Positions 1 to 7,764 of a stretch of DNA of 12,066 nt are shown piece after piece (within the stretch, counting starts at the first letter, position 1; every line of letters begins with the position of its first letter). Location: contig JAOXYC010193244.1 of NCBI GenBank assembly GCA_028565715.1, forward strand, positions 1 through 12,066, written 5' to 3'. The notes below the pieces were generated by a model that was not told where the DNA came from, ran no database searches, and was given only the letters and a program-made list of their open reading frames with translations. Both the position numbers and the translations under genes were made by a program. This stretch comes from Phoronis pallida. Taxonomy: Eukaryota; Phoronida; Phoronidae.

Positions 1-531
1 TGTATGTTTAGATTTCAATTAATTACTTGTCCTGTTATTCCACGTTTCTGTTACCTTCCTGTATTTATACCAACCCAAGCTATATATAGTGAGGTTGCTT
101 TGTTTACATCGCCATTTGTCTTGAGAATAATGTGAAGAATGCACATTGAAACATGTCGACTTTAAAAAGCGTTGTTTTTATATTCAATGCATCCTAATCA
201 CAAGTACAAAGCGATCTCTTTTGCCAAACCTGCTATCGCCCTGTATGTTAGCCGCCATCCTTTGTACGTCACTGAGCCGTCAGTGGTAAATGTGAATCGA
301 ATATTGTTTGCCGTTGACCGTTGAACCCCAGGTGATGATCTTCCATTATAACCGGTACTAGTATCTGGCATGCCGTTGGTAAACTGAAGTGTAAATGGAT
401 GAAATCAAAATGGACAATAGAAAGCTCAGGGAGTGGTAATAAAGATCCCGATCTTGTATCCACACGTCAAACAACGATGGACATTCACCTGCCGAATTCG
501 TTTACTAACGAACTGTTTCTCAAAATAATGT

Positions 532-660
532 TAAACGCGCCCATGTGCGCTCTTGTGGAAAAAATTCGAAAGACCGCCCATGGACGCTCTTTTTTTGGAC
601 CAAATTATCCCTTTCAAAATTTGAGATCGTTTCCGAAAGAGCGCTTTTCATACTGGGTAC
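532..660. repeat. Decayed GAAAGAGCGCCC palindromes
   Basis: At 568-592 the sequence GAAAGACCGCCC-AT-GGACGCTCTTT is a degenerate inverted repeat. A similar one (ACGCGCCC-AT-GTGCGCTCTT) lies at 535-554, and a half copy CCGAAAGAGCGC at about 637-650. They match the palindrome found intact at 2574-2598 and 6572-6600. Confidence 0.5.
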
Positions 661-1034
661 CTTTTTTAATCATTATTTTTTCTATCTGAATTCATAGAAG
701 GTCCGTGTATCAACGGTGACTCTAGTTCAGAAAGGTGTCGAGAACCTTATGTAAAGTGACGACGGCAACGATAATAAAGTAGCATAGCCATGCAAATTTT
801 CAAAATCGATTATGCAATGTCGTAAATTAAGAATCACACACTTTTATCATAGAGCAGTATGTAATTTAAGTCTTCTAAACGCATTCGCACGCATTCCTAA
901 TACCTACAGACACACGAGTATTGAGTGAAGTTTGTGTTTCCGAAAGGGCGCCCACGTTTTCCAAAAGAGCGTCTTTGACCGCAAATGTAGCAATATTCGC
1001 AAATGTAGCAATTTGCTACATTTGTGGAATTTTG

Positions 1035-1387
1035 CTACATTTGCGGTTGCCATAATGCATGTCCGACCGTAAATGCAAAAGTGTTGTTACATTTGCGATT
1101 GATGTTGCGAAAAAAAAAATCTTTTTGAAAAATTAATTGTCGTATCAACGCCAGTGGACAAGAATTTCGGAGTACTCCCTCCTGGGATTTGAACTGTGCG
1201 TGGCGGTAATACATGTATTTTCTCCACCTGCACATTTTCTGCAGATACACTCGAAGATAGGATGATCTGCGGGCTTGGCCGGGTAATGTTTTGAAAAACG
1301 ATGCACAATAGTCCCGAATGCACCCAAGGTGCCATTTCGAAAACATAGGCGTTCTTTCAGCGACCATTTAAACGTTGTGTCTCGCAA
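1035..1387 (-). other. GC-richer segment with three overlapping minus-strand ORFs, probably non-coding
   Basis: From about 1140 to 1430 the base composition is less AT-rich than the surroundings, and the minus strand is open in all three frames for 80-110 codons. None of the three translations resembles a known domain. The minus strand near 1192-1178 reads AGTTCAAATCCCAGG, which resembles a Pol III B box, but no matching A box stands at a suitable distance. It may be internal sequence of the composite repeat or an unknown exon. Confidence 0.25.
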
Positions 1388-1600
1388 ATGCCGAGTAATA
1401 TACTAAGCCCGGCCTTTCTTGGATTTTAACGGAATGGTCCGTCATTTTCTGTTTTCTTTCACGGTGTTCCAATTTATCCTCTTTATTGCTCCAACTAACC
1501 TTCTCCCGGTGGGCAAGTTGGAACACTGTGCAGAAATTCTCTATTTTCTACTGGAGACTCTTGTTTGAAACAATTTTTGTTGTTGATTATTTAAAGATAC

Positions 1601-1849
1601 TGTCTCCTCGTTGGTCACGATCTGGTGTCAAAATTCAAATCAACTAGAAGTTTTGTGTTTTAGTCCTTTAGTTGAGTCTTAAGACAGAGTTAGATATTTT
1701 TAGGATAAAAAAGCTTTCAAATCACCCCTTACAATTTTTTTACTCAGATGCAAGTTTAATTATATTCATCAAAGGACTCGTACACAAACTTTCTAGTTGT
1801 ATGATTTGAATTATGACCCCAGGTCCTCCTCAACGAGGAGACAGAATCT
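1601..1849. repeat. Fold-back (MITE-like) element
   Basis: Imperfect inverted arms of about 70 bp pair 1601-1669 with 1771-1843. Exact blocks are TGTCTCCTCGTTG (1601-1613) with 1831-1843, AATTCAAATCA (1632-1642) with 1802-1812, and AGTCCTTT (1662-1669) with 1771-1778. A decayed direct copy of the outer end (AAAGATACTG..CTC..TTGGT) follows at 1851-1875. No ORF of note lies in the loop. Confidence 0.65.
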
Positions 1850-2330
1850 GAAAGATACTGCCTCTACATTGGTTCAAATCTATCATCAAATTGCAAATAA
1901 AAAAGGTGATTTGATAGATCCTCCAGCATGCTGTTAGATTAATGTATTTGTAGTTTCTTTATTAGATAAGCCGCGTCATGTCTCAAGTGTTCCAAAATAC
2001 GAGTTCTCCCCTTAACTTATACTAAATATTGATTATGAGATGTATCTAATAGTAAGCATCACTAACACTAATCATCGTTATTGGTATTAGGCACTTAATA
2101 AATGACCATTTCTCCAAAAAACCTTGACAATTACCTTATCGACTAGTCTCCGTGTAATCTATTTTTGCCCTGATAATGTATGTATGTTTGTCAGCGGTGT
2201 CATTGCATATGTTTTCTAATAAAAAATACCACTTCTTATCATAAATACGTAGCGTATGTCAAGTTCAACAAATCAATTCTGCCAAAAAACAAATATTGCT
2301 ACATTTGCGGTCGATTTGTCCTTTTTTACT

Positions 2331-2486
2331 GCAAATGTAGCAATTTTTAAAAGTTGCTACATTTGCAGTTGCACATGGCAACTGCAAATGTAGCAAAAAC
2401 CACAAATGTAGCAATTTTTAAAAGTTGCTCCATTTGCCGTCGGACATGGCAACCGCAAATGTAGCAAAAAACCACAAATGTACCAA
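2331..2486 (+). repeat. Tandem duplication of about 71 bp inside the right cluster
   Basis: The segment with GTAGCAATTTTTAAAAGTTG occurs at 2337 and again at 2408. The segment with ACATGGCAAC, GCAAATGTAGCAA and CACAAATGTA recurs with the same spacing. Each unit contains an internal hairpin (GCAAATGTAGCAA, TTTTTAAAAG, TTGCTACATTTGC). The copies differ by a few substitutions. Confidence 0.75.
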
Positions 2487-2556
2487 ATTGCTACATTTGT
2501 TTTTTTTACTGCATTTGCGGTTGCAACACCGCTCTTTCGGGAAAATATTTTAACTC

Positions 2557-2598
2557 GAAAAGTGCTGTTTTCAGAAAGAGCGCCCTGGGCGCTCTTTC
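2557..2598 (+). repeat. Dispersed palindromic repeat, copy 1
   Basis: GAAAAGTGCTGTTTTC is followed by a perfect palindrome: GAAAGAGCGCCC, a single central T, then the exact complement (2574-2598). The whole block is nearly identical to the copy at 6557-6600 and forms the right end of the composite repeat. Confidence 0.7.
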
Positions 2599-2726
2599 CG
2601 ATTAAGTCAGTCTCAATTTCAGCTTGAATCCACAAAAATGCAAACACTTTTACTGGCGGGAGTTAACACATTTTTAGCCATTCAGGTTATTGAAGATTTC
2701 AAATTCTGTTTGAAAATAAACCTTAC

Positions 2727-2908
2727 CCTAAAATAGTCGCAGCAACCTTCTAAATGGAAGTTAGTGAACCTGATTTCCATTTTACATCGGTGATTTACAT
2801 TTATATAATAATGACATCTCACACCGTTAGCATAGTTACTGGGATACCCTGGAGACGTCACCACTCCAGAGCTGCCCGAGTACGAACCGCACAATCTAGC
2901 TTGACATT
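2727..2908 (-). CDS. Gene B exon 2: first half of a CUB domain
   Basis: A 182-nt exon between TCTCTTACAG and TTTAGG/GTAAGG. The core SPGYPSNYANG, the aromatic pair in CHYYINV, and the F.NFHLEGCCDYF segment are diagnostic of CUB. The exon ends where the conserved next strand (usually a V-x-D-G type motif) would begin, so a second CUB exon starting in phase 0 is expected downstream. Reading through the donor leads quickly to non-CUB sequence, which supports the splice site. Confidence 0.9.
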
Positions 2909-3431
2909 CTGTAAGAGACAAATTTAGGATATTTTGGAAATTTGTTCTTTTCATATCCTCAGAAGATTGATATTTGAGTGTCAAAATCAAATCAATATGT
3001 TCATGTCTCTTGTAAAATATTTTCAAATTTATTAAAAACACATTTTATTGATTTTCATTGACAGGTGCAGGTCAACCTTCATAACCTGACGTGACGTGAA
3101 ATATTCCAATTTTATCCTAAAACGGTCATTTTTTCCTATAAAGTATACATTTTTAATTAAAAAAAATCCGAGCTAGGGTTTTATCTTAGAAAACTTTGCA
3201 GAAATTTCCAAAATTTGTCACATGTAAAAATCAACCATTAACCTTCTTTTGTTGAAGAGCAATAAAATTGTGCATTTTTTTAAACTACGAAAAGAAGCCC
3301 CAATAATTCCCAATACAGACAGAGCAAAGTAAGTCTACCTTACCAGTCAGAAGAACGGAGACCAGTAAATAAACTATGGTGCAATCCACAGTCAATTTAA
3401 AGGCTGTATCGCTTGTCGTCAAACTACCCAT
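2727..3431 (-). CDS. Gene B: secreted or membrane CUB-domain protein, 5' end (first two coding exons)
   Basis: Two exons join in frame: 3431-3344 (88 nt) and 2908-2727 (182 nt), giving 90 codons. Exon 1 starts at ATG and encodes MGSLTTSDTAFKLTVDCTIV then YLLVSVLLT, a signal peptide with a rather long polar start and a hydrophobic core. It ends in phase 1 at a G/GTAAGG donor. Exon 2 follows CTTACAG and encodes the first half of a CUB domain: RLCGSYSGSSGVVTSPGYPS, then NYANGVRC, then FTNFHLEGCCDYFR, ending in phase 0 at a GTAAGG donor. CUB domains mediate extracellular protein or glycan binding. Extra cysteines (ECQ, HRC, CC) exceed the usual four, so an unusual disulphide is possible. The rest of the CUB and any later domains must lie below 2727 or beyond position 1; I could not find them. 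The ATG is the first in-frame one after an upstream in-frame TAA that overlaps the TATA-like box. Confidence 0.86.
2909..3343 (-). other. Intron 1 of gene B
   Basis: A 435-nt phase-1 intron bounded by GTAAGG and CTTACAG. It is AT-rich, with homopolymer runs but no recognisable repeat, RNA gene or regulatory signature. Confidence 0.8.
3344..3431 (-). CDS. Gene B exon 1: start codon and signal peptide
   Basis: The exon begins at ATG (3431-3429) in the context GACCCATGG, with a favourable G at +4. It encodes 29 residues plus one base. The predicted hydrophobic core is CTIVYLLVSVLLT. The split codon joins to Glu, giving LLT-ECQARLCG, so cleavage probably falls near the exon junction just before the CUB. 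The donor CTG/GTAAGG is strong. Confidence 0.82.
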
Positions 3432-3483
3432 GGGTCTGTTGTGTTCTCCTCGGACCGTTTTACTAAAGTTCCCAGAGTAAAGG

Positions 3484-3493
3484 TATTTTTATA
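3484..3493 (-). promoter_or_regulatory. TATA-like core promoter of gene B
   Basis: The minus strand reads TATAAAAATA. Its first T is 62 nt upstream of the gene B start codon, which predicts a transcription start near 3463 and a 5' UTR of roughly 30 nt with no intervening ATG in frame. The spacing agrees with a TATA-driven promoter. No transcript evidence is available here. Confidence 0.5.
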
Positions 3494-4377
3494 GCAGAAT
3501 TTGCTTGTCAATCATTTTTTAATAGTGCAGTCTGCATTGCTTAAGTCAAGAAAGCGAGTGATAATTCCGCCCTTTCTACCAGTGAAAAAATACCAGCTTG
3601 ACTTCTCTGATTGGTCAACCACCAAATTTTATTACCCCAATTTTGACCTCACAGAAATGTCAATTAAAACTAATTTTAGCATTGTTGAACAAATTAATCC
3701 TGTTGTTTGTTTTTAAATTAAATTCCGGATGACAGATGTTTGATTTGCGATACCATTTTATGGTTTGATCATTATGCTCACATTGACATGGCACAACCGA
3801 AACTCTCATGACAAAAAATGTCCTAAAATGGATAATGTATTCAAACCTTTGTAGCATGTTAAAAATGAGTTTGACAGTTTTATGCTAACTTAAAGTAGTC
3901 CTTACCTTTTAATCAATGTTGAGACATGGTACTTTAAGTTACTTCTACCAGAATCGGGTTTCACTCTATGTTTTCTCGTTGAAAAATTGTTGATAAAAAG
4001 TAATGTGGTGTTTGGATATTTAATGTAATAACTGTTATACGTTTCTCAAGATCACACAATGAAACCCTTTATAGGAAGAATTACAAATCAAATTTACCTA
4101 AATTGGTCGTTTTAAAATGAAAAAAGGCGTCTATTACAGCGTCAATTGTAAAAGTACATTAAATTGAAATTTGATAATATCGTTAAATTTAAACAGTGTA
4201 TAATTTTTGAATGTTCAAAATCAAATCAGTTATGGCCAGATATATAAATTTATGACGTCACGGTGAAAATGTGATGACGGATGTAAACTTCCCGTTACGT
4301 CACCAGGCGCCACTATCTAGTATTAGATACTCTGCCTTCAAAATTTAAGCGACTTCAAAAAGAAACTCAATATTTAA
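3494..4377. other. Intergenic region upstream of gene B
   Basis: No gene or RNA is visible in this AT-rich stretch. It contains a 12-bp inverted repeat (TAACTTAAAGTA at 3886-3897 against 3930-3941). It also holds a perfect CRE-type octamer TGACGTCA (4253-4260) and a variant TTACGTCA (4295-4302), about 0.8 kb upstream of the gene B TATA box. The CRE matches may be chance. Confidence 0.4.
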
Positions 4378-4580
4378 CAAAAAAATCGTATTAGTGCTGT
4401 AAGTAATGTAAATCCTTCTTCGTGCCTACTGGCGACTATGGCCGGATGCTATCTCGGTTTCTGTAGCGGGAGAGCGGATGAGTGTTACTTTCCGACCGTA
4501 GCAGGTGCAACTGTACTCAACCCCACGACCTCTCGATTATGAGTCCGAAGCTCTACCAATTAAGCTAATCTGCACGGCTA
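4378..4580 (-). repeat. SINE-like unit with a tRNA(Met-like) head
   Basis: On the minus strand 4579-4502 resembles a tRNA. It has a good A box (TAGCTTAATTGGTAGAGC), an anticodon loop CTCATAA as in elongator tRNA-Met, and AGAGGTCGTGGGG leading into a degraded T arm (GGTTGAGTAC instead of GGTTCGANNC). Acceptor pairing is limited to GTGCA/TGCAC and two anticodon-stem pairs are broken, so it is unlikely to be a working tRNA. It continues into a GC-richer body (around CGGCCATAGTCGCCAGTAGG) and stops near a run of seven T at 4385-4379. That layout suggests a tRNA-derived SINE or a tRNA pseudogene. Confidence 0.5.
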
Positions 4581-4804
4581 CTATTACCTCTGTTGCATGA
4601 ACTAATTCCTAATAAATTCGGATACTGTAGGCCTACGTTATATGATAAGAAAAGAATTATTTCATAAATAACTTTTTCTTTAAAATTTAACATTTCCGTT
4701 TAGTATTTGTCAACTTAATAAAACATCAATTGCTGTGAGATGTGACTGCTAGACGTGGGACAGAGGGAGTAAAACCACAGTTGCAATATGCTTAATTCCC
4801 TGCT

Positions 4805-4990
4805 ACTGTTCCCCCGGGTGCACTTTGCATGGGTAACATCTGGAGTCCGCTGGTGGAGGCCGATCACCTTTGCTGGGGCGCCTCCCAACTTGAGCCAGTT
4901 TCAGTCTTCGGCCCAAAAAATGGCGGAAGGTAGACTGCTGATGGTGCGAACATGCTACTGAGTCAGGCAAAGTGTAGCTAGGGCTTATGC
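4805..4990 (-). other. GC-rich island with a 75-codon minus ORF, origin unknown
   Basis: This stretch is clearly GC-richer than its neighbours, with sharp edges near 4805 and 4990. The minus strand carries an open frame (5030-4803) ending RPPPADSRCYPCKVHPGEQ and then stop. I do not recognise a domain. It may be a fragment of an old mobile element. Confidence 0.25.
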
Positions 4991-5375
4991 CTTTTAAAAT
5001 AAAGATGATATTATTAACGATCAGGAACACGGAAATCTCTACACAAGGAAGTCTAATTAAATGGTGTCAATGGCCTTTTAATAGCAGGAACGTCTGTAAA
5101 CAATGCTATATTAAATGTTCCAAATTAAAATGTCATTTTACTTTAATTTGTCCTCAATTTAGAGATTTGAAATAACATAAACCAGTTTATAAAACATTAT
5201 CTTCATAGACCATAAGGAACATTTTAATTAGGGGGAACTGTTTTTTAATGTATTTCTAAAAATAACATTTGCAATGTTACTATCCTAGCACGAATTGTTT
5301 TGAAAATTGTTTGCTGACTATTTTTAGATTGCTAGTATATACACATTAGTTTTTTTAAAAAGGGGGTAACTTACA

Positions 5376-5912
5376 ATTGCCTCCTTGAGTCTTAGACTTA
5401 AAGCGGCATCAAAAACGGCCTTTTTTACAGGCATTGCCATCACATATATCGTTATGTTTGTCCGACTTAGTAAAAAGAATAGAAAACTTGTACAAAAAAG
5501 GCGATTGAAGTGAAACCAATCAGATTTAAATTTTCTCATCCAGCAAATTTTCTAGTTTCAGCAAATATCACGGAGAAAAAGAAAAGACAATTTCATTGCG
5601 CGTAAAAGCGCGCAAGTTGCATTGTTCGATTTTGATTCAAAATGTCGTCTTCGTGATATAATGAGTTTATTTTATGAAATCTTTACGCGATAAGAAAAGT
5701 GGTTATTTTTATTCACAACATTTCAAAACTTACGAAAGTGACTTTAAATTATACAAAGCACCAATCCATAACGAAGTTAGCAAACTCTGAATGTTCAGAT
5801 TGATCGACATAACGTTCTATGCCGCTTTAAAGAACTATTTGCATAACCCTTTGTGATGAAGTATCTTTCACTGTGCTGGACTCAGTATGTAATTCTTACT
5901 CAAGGAGGCAAT
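5376..5912. repeat. Element bounded by 15-bp inverted repeats ATTGCCTCCTTGAGT
   Basis: ATTGCCTCCTTGAGT at 5376-5390 is matched exactly by its reverse complement at 5898-5912. Between them lies the TTAA-bounded element 5398-5830, placed 7 nt from the left copy but 67 nt from the right. It may be a carrier element invaded by the TTAA element, or one element with two-part ends. No transposase ORF is present. Confidence 0.5.
5398..5830. mobile_element. TTAA-bounded MITE, copy 1
   Basis: The segment starts TTAAAGCGGCAT (5398-5409) and ends with the exact complement ATGCCGCTTTAA (5819-5830). The next inner bases (AGAACGT when the right end is read inward) resemble those of the 7278-7502 element (AGACCGT). 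TTAA at both borders is the target duplication of piggyBac-type transposition, so I infer a non-autonomous piggyBac-like element. A small GCGCG/CGCGC hairpin lies inside, near 5599-5615. Confidence 0.5.
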
Positions 5913-5984
5913 GTATATAACCTAGATGAGACCTGACGTAAATGAAAAAATTAAAACAGCCTCTCTTGATTCATTCATTTAAGT

Positions 5985-6104
5985 GTCTCGTTTAAAACAC
6001 GGCTGAATTGATTTCTGACAATCTGTAATCGAACTTTTTCAAAGTTATGAAAAGAGTGGATTAAAAATGGTCAGCAATCAATTCAGTCGTGTTTTCAACG
6101 AGAC
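5985..6104. repeat. Fold-back element
   Basis: Two 35-bp arms (5985-6019 and 6070-6104) are complementary with three mismatches; the left begins GTCTCGTTTAAAACAC. The 50-nt loop continues to pair weakly (TAATCGAACTTTTTC against GAAAAGAGTGGATTA), so nearly the whole 120 nt can form one hairpin. Confidence 0.7.
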
Positions 6105-6556
6105 ATGCTTGCGTGAGGGCATATTTTCTCATTTAATTGTATGCAAGATTATTCAGCATTCTACATTTGTTTTAATTATCTCAATTGATTGTACTACTGT
6201 GTTCGATAAGTGGCATTTTTATTGTAATTGTAATATAAATTGAATACGTCTGCCATAATTTTACCACAAATGATGAAACCAAGAAGCTAGTAGAACTTCG
6301 AAACAAGTCAGAATTTATATCGCCGAGTGATTCAGAAAAAACTGCATGAACATTGACGCTTAATATCTCAAAAACCGTTCTTTGGAAAACTAAAAAAAAT
6401 GTACCTGTCTAGAAAAATATATTTTGAACCACTGTTGAAACTTTCATAATTGTCCATTGCAGGTCATGACATGACCGTTTATCAACTTTGACTCAACTTT
6501 AGAACATGTTGAGACCCTTTTAAAAGTCAAGTGAGGCTGCTAACGATACTAATGAA

Positions 6557-6600
6557 GAAAAGTGCTGTTTTCCGAAAGAGCGCCCAGGGCGCTTTTTCGG
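6557..6600 (+). repeat. Dispersed palindromic repeat, copy 2
   Basis: GAAAAGTGCTGTTTTC is followed by CCGAAAGAGCGCCC, a central A, and GGGCGCTTTTTCGG, a palindrome with one mismatch (6572-6600). It stands alone here without the GCAAATGTAGCAA cluster of copy 1, so the palindromic end can exist independently or the rest has been lost. Confidence 0.7.
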
Positions 6601-6654
6601 AAATCGCCGGTAGTATAAAAATGGCTGGCTTAAAAAAAACTACCGTATAATCCC

Positions 6655-6846
6655 GCAAATGAGCGCATGCGCCTGTACGTGAATACGCGCCTACGCGGAA
6701 CCTAATAGGCCCATGCGCCAATTTTGCAAGGAATTTGTTGAAAGCGTCAGTGTTGAAATTACTATGCAAAAGGTGCGCTTATATCCGGAGCGCCCGGTTA
6801 ACATGGACCTAATCGCGGAACCTTTAGGCCCATGCGCCTATTTTGC
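6655..6846 (+). repeat. GC-rich direct repeat spaced about 120 bp
   Basis: CGCGGAACCTAATAGGCCCA followed by TGCGCCAATTTTGC (from 6694) recurs as CGCGGAACCTTTAGGCCCAT followed by GCGCCTATTTTGC (from 6814), with a few substitutions and one missing base. The intervening sequence is also rich in GCGC words, unlike the AT-rich surroundings. It looks like a two-copy tandem remnant of an unknown repeat. Confidence 0.6.
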
Positions 6847-7277
6847 TCGAATTTGAATTTACAAATTAATTCGAGACTAAAATGCATTATTTCGCATACA
6901 GGCACATGCACTCAATGAGGTCGTGAACGCCATGACATGTCTGACTGTCTAAGTCAAATGTTTTGGTCGCAATCAAGGCAGTGCCTTAGTATTCTATTTT
7001 TACGATTCTTTAGTTGCAGTCTTTAAATGACAATGATAACTTATTGTTCAATTCAAGCGTTCATTATTCGCCTTCGACAAAAACAACAACCAGTAAATGT
7101 AGATACACAACATGAATTGAGTGGGAGATAAGCTACAAAGCAATACCATAAATAATGAGAAGCGACTTAAAAACGAGTAACATGATAGTAATATGCATAG
7201 CAAGTTTAACAGAAAAAGAATAAAAATGTCAATACAAAATATAAAAATACTAATTGAACTAATTGTAAGAGATTAAT

Positions 7278-7502
7278 TTAAAGTCGCATAGACCGTCAAG
7301 TTCGTTAAAAAAATAAACGAATTAAAAAAAAAATGAAATTACTTCCTTTGCGTACAATTTTAGCATTTTTGCGCGTCATTTTAAAATTTTTGTATTAGAT
7401 TTAAAGTGCAAAACACCCAAGAGTCAAATATGTAAGCTAGAATTTCTTTTAATCCGTTTGAAAGGAATTTTAGGGCTAAAATGACGGTCTATGCCCCTTT
7501 AA
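7278..7502. mobile_element. TTAA-bounded MITE, copy 2
   Basis: The segment begins TTAAAGTCGCATAGACCGTC and ends with the matching inverted repeat. GCATAGACCGTCA (7286-7298) is exactly complementary to 7482-7494, and TTAA stands at both borders (7278-7281, 7499-7502). It is 225 bp with an AT-rich, ORF-free interior, which fits a piggyBac-like miniature element. The ends resemble those of 5398-5830. Confidence 0.6.
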
Positions 7503-7519
7503 CTAGGTGTCGTTGACCA

Positions 7520-7594
7520 TTTTGCATTCTTTAGACTTGAGTTCAAGGTCTCCTGATGCCGGTCAGACGCTCTAACCAACTGAGCTATCCAGTC
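7520..7594 (-). repeat. tRNA-like sequence (SINE head or tRNA pseudogene)
   Basis: The minus strand reads GACTGGATAGCTCAGTTGG followed by TTAGAGCGTCTGACCGGCAT, a good tRNA acceptor start, D arm and A box. An anticodon stem TCTGA/CAGGA with loop CCGGCAT follows. The T arm is lost: CTTGAACTCAAG (7547-7536) is a small palindrome, not a GGTTCGANNC loop, and no complement to the acceptor strand follows. It is therefore a degraded tRNA or SINE, not a functional gene. It abuts the TTAA element ending at 7502. Confidence 0.5.
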
Positions 7595-7764
7595 AATTCT
7601 AATTCTGTCTGAATATTTACGCATAAAAGCGCTATTAACAAAAAAATAATTTAAACAAAAAACGAATCTAGAAGGGAGCAATAAGTAGTATCTGATGGTC
7701 GGCATTGTTATATTAACTCTGAAAATTTCCAGATTTTAGTTCAAAAGAATAACATCTAACATGT

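Larger units (their letters stand above)
938..2605. repeat. Composite inverted repeat with palindromic ends and GCAAATGTAGCAA clusters
   Basis: Two clusters of the word GCAAATGTAGCAA, on either strand, lie at 981-1096 and 2296-2520, with about 15 exact or near copies. Outside each cluster sit GAAAGAGCGC-type words (941-973 and 2530-2598). The two flanks are roughly mirror images: CCGAAAGGGCGCCC and AAAGAGCG then GACCGCAAATG on the left answer GCATTTGCGGTTG, then CGCTCTTTCGG, then a full palindrome on the right. The motif GTTGCCAT..ATGTCCGAC near 1045 reappears inverted near 2440. This fits one non-autonomous mobile element or two related inverted copies. It would lie in an intron or the 3' region of gene B. 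No transposase was seen. Confidence 0.6.

Noticed and set aside
399-689. Plus-strand ORF of 96 codons
   Set aside because: No domain is visible, and it crosses the decayed GAAAGAGCGC palindromes, so it is probably chance.
2296-2520. CRISPR-like array
   Set aside because: The repeated word occurs in both orientations with irregular spacing in animal DNA, and there are no unique spacers or cas genes.
2357-2647. Minus-strand ORF of 96 codons with repeated YICGF words
   Set aside because: It is a translation of the GCAAATGTAGCAA repeats; the periodic peptide comes from the DNA repeat and no domain is present.
4253-4302. CRE pair as a proven enhancer of gene B
   Set aside because: Two octamer matches about 0.8 kb upstream are suggestive only; the same octamer also appears in the hairpin loop at 7861-7870.
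4502-4579. A functional tRNA-Met gene
   Set aside because: The T arm, acceptor pairing and two anticodon-stem pairs are broken.
7499-7705. Minus-strand ORF containing IAQLVRASDRH
   Set aside because: That peptide is the translation of a tRNA-like D arm and A box (TAGCTCAGTTGGTTAGAGC), which often appears as a spurious protein.
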